A model generated the notes under the pieces. That model was not told the origin of the DNA. It saw only the letters and a list, made by a program, of their open reading frames with translations, and ran no database searches. Source: Acetobacteraceae bacterium (GTDB lineage Bacteria > Pseudomonadota > Alphaproteobacteria > Acetobacterales > Acetobacteraceae). From it: DNA of 32,075 nucleotides. The position numbers and the translations under genes are program-made. This document shows positions 1 to 9,034 of this stretch, one piece after another; position 1 is the first letter of the stretch; each line of letters starts with the position of its first letter. The stretch is from contig DAIEHR010000187.1 of assembly GCA_027353465.1 (NCBI GenBank), forward strand, positions 1 to 32,075, written 5' to 3'.

Positions 1-1
1 G

Positions 2-1594
2 GCCGGCAAGACCTCCATCGGCCGGCGGCTGGCCGCGCGCCTGGGTTTGCCGTTCCGCGACGCCGATCAAGAGATCGAACTCGCCGCCGGCTGCACCATC
101 CCCGAACTGTTCGCACGATATGGAGAGCCTGCGTTCCGCGATGGCGAACGCCGCGTCATCCGCCGCCTGCTGGCTGGCGACCCGATGGTGCTGGCCTACG
201 GCGGCGGCGCCTTCATGGACGCCGCGACCCGCGAATCCACCCGGGCGGAGGCGGTCAGCGTCTGGCTGCGCTGCACCCTGCCCACCCTGGTGCGCCGCGT
301 CGCCAGCCGCGACAACCGCCCCCTCCTGGCTGGCAAGGACCGCGAGGAAACCCTGCGCGAGCTGATGGAGATCCGCTACCCGGTGTATGCCGAGGCGGAC
401 GTGATCGTCGATTGCGGCGACGAACCGCCCGACGTGACCACTGCCGGGGTGATGAACGCCCTGGCCGAGTGGAAACCCGCCCGCCGCCTGCACGTGGTGC
501 TGCCAAGCACCAGCTACGATGTCGTCATCGGCGACAACCTCCTGGCCCGGGCCGGCGCCCTGCTGGCGCCCCGTCTTCAGCAGAAACGCGCGGTTGTGGT
601 GACCGATCAGACCGTCGCCGGGCTGCATTTGCAGACCCTGATGGACGGGCTGGCGCAAACCGCGATCCAGGCCAGTTCCATCGTCGTCAAGGGCGGCGAG
701 GGCTGCAAGACCATGGAAACCTACCTGGACGTCGTGGACCAGTTGCTGGAATCCCGGGTCGAGCGGCGGACGGCGGTGATCGCTTTGGGCGGCGGGGTGG
801 TTGGTGACCTGGCGGGTTTCGCGGCGGCCACCACGTTGCGCGGCCTGCCGTTTATCCAGATTCCAACAACGTTGCTGTCGCAGGTCGATTCGTCGGTTGG
901 CGGCAAGACCGGGGTGAACACGCGCCGCGGCAAGAACCTGGTCGGCGCGTTCTACCAACCCAAAATGGTGCTGGCCGACACCGGAACGCTGGGAACGCTG
1001 CCGCCGCGCGAGTTGATGGCGGGCTACGCGGAAATCGCCAAGGCCGGCCTGATCGGCGATGCGGCATTCTTCGCGTGGTGCGAACGGCATGGAAAGGGTG
1101 TGATCTCCGGCGACCGCGACGCCCAGGCCGAGGCGATCAAGCGCGCCTGCGCCTTCAAAGCCGCCGTGGTCGGCGACGACGAACGCGAGGAAAAGCCCAA
1201 CGACGGACGGGCGCTGCTGAACCTGGGCCACACCTTCGGCCACGCGCTGGAGGCGGAATTCGGCTACGATGGCGGGTTGCTGCATGGCGAGGGGGTGGCG
1301 GTCGGCCTGGGCCTGGCGTTCAAACTGTCGGTGAAGCTGGGATTGTGCCCAAAGGCGGACGCCGAACGGGTGATCGCGCATGTCTCGGCGGTGGGGCTGC
1401 CGGCCGATTTATCGATGCTAAACCGCCGGTTCTCTGCCGCGACGTTGATCGGGCACATGCGGCGGGACAAGAAGATGCGCGACGGGGCCCTGCATTTCGT
1501 GCTGGCGCGCGGGATCGGGCAGGCGTTCACCAGTTCGGACGTGCCGCCGGACGCGGTGATGGACCTGCTGCGGGATGAGGGGTGCGCGGCGTAG
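2..1594 (+). CDS. aroKB: Bifunctional shikimate kinase / 3-dehydroquinate synthase (AroK-AroB fusion), 5' end truncated by the window
   Basis: The frame is open from base 2 (AGKTSIGRRLAARLGLPFRDADQEIE, end of a P-loop shikimate kinase). It continues without a stop into DHQ synthase (PSTSYDVVIGDNLL..., VIALGGGVVGDLAGFAAAT, PTTLLSQVDSSVGGKTGVN, NLGHTFGHALE). Confidence 0.95.
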   Translation, partial: AGKTSIGRRLAARLGLPFRDADQEIELAAGCTIPELFARYGEPAFRDGERRVIRRLLAGDPMVLAYGGGAFMDAATRESTRAEAVSVWLRCTLPTLVRRVASRDNRPLLAGKDREETLRELMEIRYPVYAEADVIVDCGDEPPDVTTAGVMNALAEWKPARRLHVVLPSTSYDVVIGDNLLARAGALLAPRLQQKRAVVVTDQTVAGLHLQTLMDGLAQTAIQASSIVVKGGEGCKTMETYLDVVDQLLESRVERRTAVIALGGGVVGDLAGFAAATTLRGLPFIQIPTTLLSQVDSSVGGKTGVNTRRGKNLVGAFYQPKMVLADTGTLGTLPPRELMAGYAEIAKAGLIGDAAFFAWCERHGKGVISGDRDAQAEAIKRACAFKAAVVGDDEREEKPNDGRALLNLGHTFGHALEAEFGYDGGLLHGEGVAVGLGLAFKLSVKLGLCPKADAERVIAHVSAVGLPADLSMLNRRFSAATLIGHMRRDKKMRDGALHFVLARGIGQAFTSSDVPPDAVMDLLRDEGCAA

Positions 1595-1679
1595 GCATAA
1601 GAACGTCTCAGGTCCAACTTGAAAGCCGCCCCGGGCAGGCGCATGTATCGCACCTAAATCGGGTCAAACGGTGAGGCGC

Positions 1680-2054
1680 ATGTCGGCAGCCTTGGAACGC
1701 ACATTTCTAGATCGGGTTATCGACGATCGGGGCGTGGTAGAACCGGATCGCCTCAGCGACGCACTTCGCACAACCAAGGGCGAGTTAGCGGCGGCGTCCG
1801 GACTGTCGCGGGACGCCGTATCCAAGACGCGCCGCCTACAAGCTCCCGCAACACAGGCTCGATTGCGAGAGGTCGCCGAAATCGTCAACCGGATCCTGCC
1901 CTGGTGCGGTTCGGTGCCCCAGGCTTTCGCGTGGTACCGGTCGCAACCGATCCCGGCGTTCGGGGATCAGACCGCCGAGGATCTGGTGCGGGCCGGGCGA
2001 TCGGAACATCTGAAGAGCTACCTCGCCGGACTCGCCGTCGGCGGATACGCGTGA
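1680..2054 (+). CDS. Antitoxin of the Xre/MbcA/ParS toxin-binding type
   Basis: HTH-like N-terminus plus a C-terminal 'VNRILPWCGSVPQAFAWYRSQPIPAFGDQTAEDLVRAGRSEHLKSYL' typical of the MbcA/ParS toxin-binding domain. It is directly followed by a RES-domain ORF. A GTG start at 1671 is also possible. Confidence 0.88.
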   Translation: MSAALERTFLDRVIDDRGVVEPDRLSDALRTTKGELAAASGLSRDAVSKTRRLQAPATQARLREVAEIVNRILPWCGSVPQAFAWYRSQPIPAFGDQTAEDLVRAGRSEHLKSYLAGLAVGGYA

Positions 2055-2569
2055 CGCTGACGGGGTTCGTCTATCGGGCGCATAACCCAAGATGGGCGTT
2101 CGCGGCGGACTCCGGCGACGGTGCGGCCCGCACGGGCGGGCGTTTCAACCCGGTCGGCATGCCCGCGCTCTATACGTCCCCGCGGTTCGAAACCGCGTGG
2201 CTGGAGGCGCAGCAGGCGTTTCCGTTCAAGGCGCAGCCGATGACGCTGTGTGCCTATGAAGTCGATTGCCAGGACGTTCTGGACCTGACGGACCCGGCGG
2301 TTCTGGCCGATCACGGGATTGGCCCCGCCGATCTTGGATGCGCATGGAAGGACCTCGCCACGCGCGGTATCGTGCCGCCGAGTTGGACGATGGCGCAGCG
2401 TCTTGCGGGGACCGGAACCGCCGGGGTCATCGTGCCCAGCTTCGCCAGCGGTGCCGGCTCGGAAGACATCAACGTCGTGTTCTGGCACTGGGCCGCCGAT
2501 CCGCCTCATCGGGTGCGGGCGATCGACGATCAGGGAAGGCTGCCGAGGGATGCCCTGTCCTGGCGATAG
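2051..2569 (+). CDS. RES-domain toxin (RES/Xre type II toxin-antitoxin module)
   Basis: GTG start overlaps the antitoxin stop (GTGA, 2051-2054). RES motifs: FVYRAHNPRW, TGGRFNPVGMPALYTS...WLEAQ. The ORF-track start (1904) lies inside the antitoxin gene and is too early. Confidence 0.88.
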   Translation: MTLTGFVYRAHNPRWAFAADSGDGAARTGGRFNPVGMPALYTSPRFETAWLEAQQAFPFKAQPMTLCAYEVDCQDVLDLTDPAVLADHGIGPADLGCAWKDLATRGIVPPSWTMAQRLAGTGTAGVIVPSFASGAGSEDINVVFWHWAADPPHRVRAIDDQGRLPRDALSWR

Positions 2570-2581
2570 AAACCGGTATTC

Positions 2582-3514
2582 TTAGTTTTGCCCCCGCCTA
2601 AGACGCTCCCGATGCAGATTGTACAGCCCAGCCGCGGCGACGATCGCCGCGCCGAACACCGTGCTGGGGGACGGCACCTCCCCGAACACAGCATACCCGG
2701 CAGCGCCGCCCCAGATCAGCATGGTGTATTCGTAAGGTGCCAGCGCCGAGACCGGCGCCAGGCCATAGGCAACCGTGAACACGCAGTGCGCCAACCCGCT
2801 GGATATGCCCAGCCCGGCCAGCACCAGCCAGATCCAAGGCGACCCGGTCAGCCCCGGCGGATACAGCGCAAGCAGGCAGAAACCCGTCAACCCGTGACAG
2901 GCCATCAACCAGAACGCCTGACACTCTGCTGTTTCCGTGCGAGACAACTGCCGAGCCATGATGCGGGTGATGGCCATGCTGACGATGCCGGCCATCAGCA
3001 ACGGCAGTGCGGGATTCCACAGCGATCCGCCCGGCCGCAGCATCACCAGCACGCCGCCAAACCCCAACAGCGTGGACAGCATCCGCCGCCAGCGGATCCG
3101 CTCCCCCAGCATCGGGATCGCCAGCACCGTCATGATCAGCGGCGCGGTGAAGCCAAGGGCATAGGTGTCGGCCAGTTGCATGTAACGCCACGACAAGTAC
3201 CACGCCGCCGTGGTGAACGACGACAAGGCGCCCCGCAGCAGGACCATCCGCCACCGCACCGGGACAATCCGCCGCCATCCGCCGGAATCGGATCGGTACA
3301 CCGTCACCGCCAGGACCGAGGCAGCGCCGAACGCGCCGCGCCACATCAGTGCCCAGGCGACTCCGGTGGACAGAATGGCCCACTTCGCCGATGCGTCCCC
3401 CAGCGCCAGCACCGCATAGGACAGCGCCACCAGCCCGATCCCGCGGATGGTATCGGCGGCATTGTCGGTTAGCACCCGTTCGGCGGCGACGGTTCTGGAC
3501 AAGACGATCCCCAC
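2582..3514 (-). CDS. DMT superfamily transporter (EamA family)
   Basis: 310 aa, about 10 hydrophobic segments, EamA-like (ALGFTAPLIMTVLAIPMLGERIRWRRMLSTLLGFGGVLVMLRPG). Confidence 0.88.
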   Translation of the reverse strand: MGIVLSRTVAAERVLTDNAADTIRGIGLVALSYAVLALGDASAKWAILSTGVAWALMWRGAFGAASVLAVTVYRSDSGGWRRIVPVRWRMVLLRGALSSFTTAAWYLSWRYMQLADTYALGFTAPLIMTVLAIPMLGERIRWRRMLSTLLGFGGVLVMLRPGGSLWNPALPLLMAGIVSMAITRIMARQLSRTETAECQAFWLMACHGLTGFCLLALYPPGLTGSPWIWLVLAGLGISSGLAHCVFTVAYGLAPVSALAPYEYTMLIWGGAAGYAVFGEVPSPSTVFGAAIVAAAGLYNLHRERLRRGQN

Positions 3515-3566
3515 TGGTTGTTACCAATCACTTGCGGCCAAACCCGCCACAAGGCAATCACCGCGC

Positions 3567-4280
3567 ATGGAACCAGCCGAATACACGCTGATGGACGAGG
3601 CCGAGGGCCAGATGTGGTGGTATCGCGCCCTCCATACGCGATTGCTCGACGCGCTGGCGCCAGCCCACGGCCAGATACTGGACGCCGGCTGCGGCACCGG
3701 CGGGTTCCTCGCCGTCCTGAACCGCCAGCGCCCCGATGTAATCCGCTTCGGTGTGGAATGGGACCCGGCCGCCGCCTCCCGAGCGGAGGCCAAATCGGAC
3801 GCCCTGGTCGCTCGGGGTAGCGTCAACGCCCTGCCGTTTGCCGCCGCCGCCTTCGATGCGGTGGTCAGCGCCGACGTCCTGTGCCACGCCGCCGTGGACC
3901 CCAGCGCGACGCTGAAGGAGTTGCGTCGGGTGCTGAAACCCGGCGGCCGGCTGGTGCTGAACCTGCCCGCCTACCAATGGCTGATGTCCGACCACGACAG
4001 GCAGGTGCATAACGCCCGCCGGTTCACTGCCCGCGCCGCCGCTGCCATGCTGCGGGACGCCGGGTTTGTTCGGATCCAGGCCGGCTACTGGAACGGATTG
4101 CTGCTGCCGCTGATGATCGTCCAGCGCAAGGTTCTCGCTCGTGGCGATTCCGTGTCCGACGTCGCCCCGTTTCCGCCATGGCTGGATGCAACCTTGTACG
4201 CCATCACAAAAATCGAAAGGCGCCTGCCCGTCCCACTTCCCTTCGGCGGGTCAGTGCTGGCAATAGCAGAGAGACCATGA
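3567..4280 (+). CDS. Class I SAM-dependent methyltransferase
   Basis: Motif I ILDAGCGTGGFLAVL; later DAVVSADVLCHAAVDPSATLKELRRVLKPGGRLVLNLPAY. ATG at 3567 is preferred over the upstream track start at 3447. Confidence 0.9.
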   Translation: MEPAEYTLMDEAEGQMWWYRALHTRLLDALAPAHGQILDAGCGTGGFLAVLNRQRPDVIRFGVEWDPAAASRAEAKSDALVARGSVNALPFAAAAFDAVVSADVLCHAAVDPSATLKELRRVLKPGGRLVLNLPAYQWLMSDHDRQVHNARRFTARAAAAMLRDAGFVRIQAGYWNGLLLPLMIVQRKVLARGDSVSDVAPFPPWLDATLYAITKIERRLPVPLPFGGSVLAIAERP

Positions 4281-5260
4281 ACGACACCGTCACCCTGATC
4301 GATACCGCCCTGCCCCGGACCACGCGTCCCGGCCTGTCCATCGTCGTGCCGGTCTATCGCGGCGCCGCTACTGTCGGGCGGCTGGTCGATGCGCTGTCCG
4401 ACCTGGACCCCGAAGGCGGGTTGGAGGTCGTGCTGGTCAACGATGGCAGCCCCGACAACTCGGCCGAGGTATGCCGCGACCTGCTGGCCACCGCCCGTAT
4501 TCCGGTGCTCTATATCGAACATGCCCGCAACTACGGCGAGCACAACGCGGTCATGACCGGCCTGCGCCATGTCAGCGGCGATTACATCATCACCATGGAC
4601 GACGACCTGCAAAACCCGCCCGAAGAAGTCGTTAAGCTATACGACCACGCTCGGAAGGGAAACTGGGACGTGGTGTACACCCGATACGCGGTGAAACAGC
4701 ACGAGGGCTGGCGCAACCTGGGCAGCCGGTTCGCCAACCACGTCGCCGACCAGTTGCTGGACAAGCCCAAGGGGCTTTACCTGTCCTCGTTCCGCTGCAT
4801 GTCGGCCATGGTAGTGGCGGCGGTGACCCGCTACAGCGGCCCGTACCCATATGTGGACGGGCTGATCATGCAGGTCACCCAACGCATCGATTCGATCGAG
4901 GTCCGCCACCTTCCGCGCCTGGAGGGAAGGTCCAATTACACCCTGGTCCGGCTGGTGCGGCTGTGGCTGAATCTGGCTACCAGTTTCTCGCTGGCCCCGC
5001 TGCGGCTGGCGATCTTCGCCGGGTTGGCGATGTCGGTCCTGGGCGCGATCGGCGCGGTCGCCACGATCGGGGAGGCGCTGTTCATGCACAACACACCGTC
5101 CGGGTGGGCCTCCACGATGACCGTGTTGCTGCTGGTCGGGGGGGTCCAGTCAATGATTCTGGGCGTGCTGGGCGAGTATGTCGGGCGCACCTTCCTGTCG
5201 GCGAACGGCAAGCCCCAAGGCACCGTGCGGGAAATCCTGCGCAGTTCGGATCGGCTGTGA
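4277..5260 (+). CDS. GT2-family polyprenyl-phosphate glycosyltransferase (DPM1/GtrB/ArnC-like)
   Basis: LSIVVPVYRGAATVGRLVDAL, LVNDGSPDNS, GDYIITMDDDLQNPPEEV and two C-terminal TM segments. ATG overlaps the preceding stop (ATGA 4277-4280). Confidence 0.92.
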   Translation: MNDTVTLIDTALPRTTRPGLSIVVPVYRGAATVGRLVDALSDLDPEGGLEVVLVNDGSPDNSAEVCRDLLATARIPVLYIEHARNYGEHNAVMTGLRHVSGDYIITMDDDLQNPPEEVVKLYDHARKGNWDVVYTRYAVKQHEGWRNLGSRFANHVADQLLDKPKGLYLSSFRCMSAMVVAAVTRYSGPYPYVDGLIMQVTQRIDSIEVRHLPRLEGRSNYTLVRLVRLWLNLATSFSLAPLRLAIFAGLAMSVLGAIGAVATIGEALFMHNTPSGWASTMTVLLLVGGVQSMILGVLGEYVGRTFLSANGKPQGTVREILRSSDRL

Positions 5261-5589
5261 ACGCCTACTGGGCCGTGCTGGCAGCGGCCATCGTCACCAG
5301 CATGGCGGGCCAAACATTGCTGAAAGCCGGCGCCGGGGCGTCGTCGTTCGTGGCGCAGCTATTCGACATGCGGACCATGGTCGGCCTGTGCCTGTATGGC
5401 GGGGCCGCGATGCTCTACATCGTGGCGCTGCGGCGGATCCCGATGTCGGTGGCATTGCCGTGCACCGCGATCTCCTACGTCGCGGCCGCGCTGATCGGCC
5501 ATTTCGCCTTCGCCGAACCACTCGGGGCCATGCATATCGCGGCGTTGGCGCTGATCTCCGCCGGAGTGGTGATACTGGCCATGGCCTGA
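5257..5589 (+). CDS. Small 4-TM EamA/SMR-like membrane protein, putative lipid-linked sugar flippase subunit (ArnE-like)
   Basis: GTG at 5257 overlaps the glycosyltransferase stop (GTGA). 110 aa: VNAYWAVLAAAIVTSMAGQTLLKAGAG...IVALRRIPMSVALPCTAISYVAAALIGHFAFAEPLG. Confidence 0.8.
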   Translation: MNAYWAVLAAAIVTSMAGQTLLKAGAGASSFVAQLFDMRTMVGLCLYGGAAMLYIVALRRIPMSVALPCTAISYVAAALIGHFAFAEPLGAMHIAALALISAGVVILAMA

Positions 5590-5596
5590 TGCGGGG

Positions 5597-6253
5597 CTAC
5601 TGTCCGTATGCTGTGCCAAACGATCGGTAAACCGAGGTAACGGGCGCAAATGCCCCATAAGCCTGCGCGTGCGGTGCGAAATCCTGATACTGCCCGCGAT
5701 CGGGCGCCGCCGCGTGCAAGTCCCCGGCCTGCCAGCGCGCCATCACCAGCACGCGATAGGCATCGCCCAGGGCGGGGGTCTCCGAATGGTAGCCGGCGAT
5801 GGCGCGCGGCCAGTCTTTCGCCTCGGCATACAGCGTGTTCAGAAACTTCGCGGCATAGATCGCATTCGCTCGCGGATCGAACGCTTCCTCCAACGAGGCG
5901 AAAGCATCCGGATGGTACATCAGATTCACCTGCATGCAGCCGACATCGATCGATTGCACCCCACGCGCCTGCAGCGCCTTCACCGCGGCAATCGCCTGTT
6001 GACGGGTCTCGAAGAACTGCCCCGAACCCTCGGCATTGATAGTCCAGGGCCAGGGCCGCACCCGCCCCGAGACGGGATCGACCCGACCGGTTTCGGTAAC
6101 GCTGATAGCGGCAAGCAGACGCGGCGGAAGCCGACCCACATACTCGGCGGTTGTCGCCGCGGTCTCACAAAGTGTCGCCGGGTCGGCCGCAACCGGCTGG
6201 ACCGCCAGGGCCGACCACGGAAACAAAATAGGAACAAGCATCAACCAACGCAT
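5597..6253 (-). CDS. Lytic transglycosylase (SLT-domain, secreted)
   Basis: Signal peptide MRWLMLVPILFPWSALAVQPVAA; LPPRLLAAISVTETGR...WPWTINAEG...SIDVGCMQVNLMYHPDAF...NAIYAAKFLNTLYAEAKDWPRAIAGYHS. The track start (6319) is upstream; ATG at 6253 gives a proper signal peptide. Confidence 0.85.
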   Translation of the reverse strand: MRWLMLVPILFPWSALAVQPVAADPATLCETAATTAEYVGRLPPRLLAAISVTETGRVDPVSGRVRPWPWTINAEGSGQFFETRQQAIAAVKALQARGVQSIDVGCMQVNLMYHPDAFASLEEAFDPRANAIYAAKFLNTLYAEAKDWPRAIAGYHSETPALGDAYRVLVMARWQAGDLHAAAPDRGQYQDFAPHAQAYGAFAPVTSVYRSFGTAYGQ

Positions 6254-6539
6254 ACCGCGGACCTCTACACGCGAAAGACTATCCGATACCAGAATAATTG
6301 ATTCACGGTCCGATGCCATAATGTTGATTACATAACGGTTTCGGCCACCCCATAGCGTCCGTTTTGATTATTCCCGCGTGTTGCACCGCCGCCCCGGCCA
6401 ACCCCGGTCGCGAGATTGTCACGCTCCCTTTCTGATGATGGCGTGGCACGCGGTCGTGATCCCGTCCGCGCGAGGTTTGCGATAACACGTCAAGCGACGA
6501 AACAGGCGTCGTTCACCTCGCACATGGAAACGATCCAGA

Positions 6540-7724
6540 ATGTCTGAAAGCCGGCCCCTTACACCGGACACGCACCGCCCGCCCGACGCCCAGGATTTCG
6601 CGGGCGGCGTCAGCGTTGACGATCTGGCTCGCGTTCCGGCGCAGCGGCTGGCCCGCCTGCTGCTGGAGCGCGCTGCCGAGGATCCGACTTTGCTAGGCCG
6701 GTTGTATGAAACGGTCGCTCCCCGCAAAGACCCGCCGCGTAGCGCGCCGCCCATGATCATCGGCCCAAGCCGGGCAATGCAACACGTGACGTCCCTGGTC
6801 CGCCGGTTCGAACAAACCGAAGAACCCATTTTGATCACCGGCGAAAGTGGGACCGGCAAGGAGCTTCTGGCTCGGGCGATTCATGATGGCTCCCGACGGT
6901 CCCGGGGGCCGTTCGTGGCGCTGAACTGCGCGGCGATTCCGCCCAGCCTGGTGGCATCCGAATTGTTTGGTTACGAAAAAGGGGCGTTTACCGGCGCAGC
7001 TGCCCGCAGCCTGGGTCAGATCGAGTTCGCCAACGGCGGCACATTGTTCCTTGATGAGATCGGCGACATGCCGATCGGCCTGCAAGGGCATTTGTTGCGC
7101 TTCCTGCAAGAAGGGCAGATCCGCCGCGTCGGCGGCCGCGAAACGATCGCGCTGAATGTCCGTATCGTCTCCGCGACGAATGTGCGGCTTTCGCAGGCCA
7201 TCGCCGAGGGGCGCTTTCGGGAGGATCTGTTTTATCGGCTGAACGTCCTTACACTGCCGCTACCACCGCTACGTGATCGGCCCGATGACATCATTCCGCT
7301 TGCATGCCATTTCCTGGGCATCGCCCGTCGTGACTTCAACCGCGAGGTAGAGGGTTTCGCGCCCGAAGCGGCCAGCGCGTTGCAGCGGTATCGCTGGCCG
7401 GGCAACGTACGGGAACTCATGTCGGTGGTTCGCCGAGCGGTGGTGGTGGGCGACGGCAGGCTGATCGAGGCGACAAGCTTGATCGGGCTGGACGATCGGG
7501 CCGACGGAAATCCCGTCCCGGGCGTACCGAAGCCCGGCACTGCCGAAGAACGCACGTTGTTACTGGAGACTTTAGAGCGGACGGGGGAAAACATCACCTC
7601 TACCGCCGATGCGCTGCGCGTTTCCCGCGTCACGCTGTACCGGATGCTGCGCCGTCACGACATCGTATTAAAGCGTGGCCTCGCCGAAGCCCCTGTCGCC
7701 AAGCGACCGCAGCACGCGCATTAA
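6540..7724 (+). CDS. Sigma54-dependent transcriptional activator (AAA+ bEBP with Fis-type HTH, no receiver domain)
   Basis: Walker A GESGTGKE, sigma54-contact GAFTGA loop, GTLFLDEIGD, REDLFYRLNVLTLPLPPLRDRPDDI, YRWPGNVREL, C-terminal HTH (NITSTADALRVSRVTLYRMLRRHDI). Confidence 0.95.
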   Translation: MSESRPLTPDTHRPPDAQDFAGGVSVDDLARVPAQRLARLLLERAAEDPTLLGRLYETVAPRKDPPRSAPPMIIGPSRAMQHVTSLVRRFEQTEEPILITGESGTGKELLARAIHDGSRRSRGPFVALNCAAIPPSLVASELFGYEKGAFTGAAARSLGQIEFANGGTLFLDEIGDMPIGLQGHLLRFLQEGQIRRVGGRETIALNVRIVSATNVRLSQAIAEGRFREDLFYRLNVLTLPLPPLRDRPDDIIPLACHFLGIARRDFNREVEGFAPEAASALQRYRWPGNVRELMSVVRRAVVVGDGRLIEATSLIGLDDRADGNPVPGVPKPGTAEERTLLLETLERTGENITSTADALRVSRVTLYRMLRRHDIVLKRGLAEAPVAKRPQHAH

Positions 7725-7763
7725 GCGTTTAGACCAGACGATAGGATAGGGTCGATCGCGACA

Positions 7764-7802
7764 AGCGATTTCCACTCGCGCGTTTGGCTTGTGGAAATCG
7801 CT
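7764..7802. repeat. 12-bp perfect inverted repeat (AGCGATTTCCAC / GTGGAAATCGCT, 15-nt loop) in a convergent intergenic region
   Basis: Direct sequence inspection. It lies between the bEBP stop (7724) and the wza-like stop (7864). Confidence 0.85.
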
Positions 7803-7819
7803 CTGGCCCTATGTGCGAC

Positions 7820-7850
7820 CGGGTGGCCCTCCGGGTCGGAGGTCCACCCG
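7820..7850. terminator. Strong hairpin, probable terminator for the minus-strand wza-like operon and/or bidirectional
   Basis: CGGGTGG-C-CCTCC-GGGTC-GGAGG-T-CCACCCG: 7+5 bp stem with one mismatch, immediately past the minus-strand stop. No clear U-tract. Confidence 0.6.
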
Positions 7851-7863
7851 CGCGCATCACGAT

Positions 7864-8610
7864 CTACTGGTTTATCAGATACGCGAAGCCGAAGCTGGGA
7901 CTGGCGAACTGGCCGATATACTGGTCGTAGAACTGGTAAACTTCGGCGATGCCCATCTTGGGCACATAAACCACGTCATACGGCGCCAGCCTGATATCGG
8001 CATTAGGATCCTGTCCCTGGCGCAGCGCTTTCCAACTGGTGGACAGGAACTCAGCCTTCTCGTCCGGCCCGCGGCGGATCACGAACACCGAGGTATCGTC
8101 GCTGCTAAGTTTGGTGCCACCCGCCCGCGAGATGGCCTGTGACAGAGTTAACGTCGGCCCTACGGTGATGAACTCGCCCGGATTCACCACTTCGCCCGCG
8201 ACATAAACGCGGGTTGGCGCGAACGATTTGACCTCGACCGACAGGCGGGGATTTTGCAGGTCATGTTCGTATCCCGACCGCAACGTGGCAGCGAGTTCCG
8301 CGGGTGTGCGTCCATACGCCACGGCATCGGCAACCGCTGTGGTGGAAATATGGCCGTCCGGGCGTACGGTAACCTCCTCGTTCAGCTCGGGGTTCAAAAG
8401 CAATCGGACGTCCAGCACATCGCCGATTTGGATGCGATACGGCGGCAGCGGGGTGGTTGACTGCGCCAGCGGTTCCGGTTCCTCCGGCGCATACGGCAAG
8501 GTGGGCACTGGCGAGCAGGCCGCCAACGCGACAATGGCGGTAAGCGCCACTGACCCGGCCAGTCGGCCACGACGGTTTTCATTGTCTTTCTTAACTATGG
8601 TGACGTTCAT
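7864..8610 (-). CDS. Wza-like polysaccharide export lipoprotein, paralog 1 (Poly_export/SLBB)
   Basis: Lipobox VALAACSP; YRIQIGDVLDVRLLLNPELNEEVTVRPDGHISTTAV, NPGEFITVGPTLTLSQAISRAGG, RLAPYDVVYVPK. Start chosen by alignment with paralog 2. An ATG at 8682, overlapping the upstream ORF stop (ATGA), is the alternative. Confidence 0.92.
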   Translation of the reverse strand: MNVTIVKKDNENRRGRLAGSVALTAIVALAACSPVPTLPYAPEEPEPLAQSTTPLPPYRIQIGDVLDVRLLLNPELNEEVTVRPDGHISTTAVADAVAYGRTPAELAATLRSGYEHDLQNPRLSVEVKSFAPTRVYVAGEVVNPGEFITVGPTLTLSQAISRAGGTKLSSDDTSVFVIRRGPDEKAEFLSTSWKALRQGQDPNADIRLAPYDVVYVPKMGIAEVYQFYDQYIGQFASPSFGFAYLINQ

Positions 8611-8678
8611 GTTTCGAGCCCTTAACGGAATGGTCGTTTGCGTTCTCAATGGCCTGAGCCGGATGGCACGACCGTTTT

Positions 8679-8996
8679 TCATTTGGCGACTTCAATGCAA
8701 GCCAGGACATCACTTAGGGACATCGGGGCGGGAGAGACCGAGCGGTATTCGCAATCCGCCAAGCCCCAATCCGTCCCATTTCGGACAATCAACCAGGACG
8801 CCTGATCGCAGCCTTCGCGGAAAATGCCCAGGATCAGGCAAACGACGCCTATGTTCCATGATCGATCCGAAAAATCGACAACCGCATCGACATGGCGGGT
8901 TCTGGACAACCAGTCGTCCAGAACTGCCTGTTCTGCAAAGCAGAGGCCATCAAACCCCGGACGGGACCGAACAAATTCATGCGCCAACGCGGTCAT
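8679..8996 (-). CDS. Hypothetical protein (105 aa) between the two wza-like genes
   Basis: Open frame co-directional with both wza-like genes, filling the 425-bp gap. Starts 38 bp after the paralog 2 stop. Family not recognised. Confidence 0.5.
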   Translation of the reverse strand: MTALAHEFVRSRPGFDGLCFAEQAVLDDWLSRTRHVDAVVDFSDRSWNIGVVCLILGIFREGCDQASWLIVRNGTDWGLADCEYRSVSPAPMSLSDVLACIEVAK

Positions 8997-9034
8997 GCCA
9001 CTACGCCTCTGGCTTCATCATGAAACGACGCCGG

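Noticed and set aside
6443-6460. TGGCACGCGGTCGTG upstream of the bEBP gene, considered as a sigma54 promoter
   Set aside because: Lacks the -12 GC at the required spacing.
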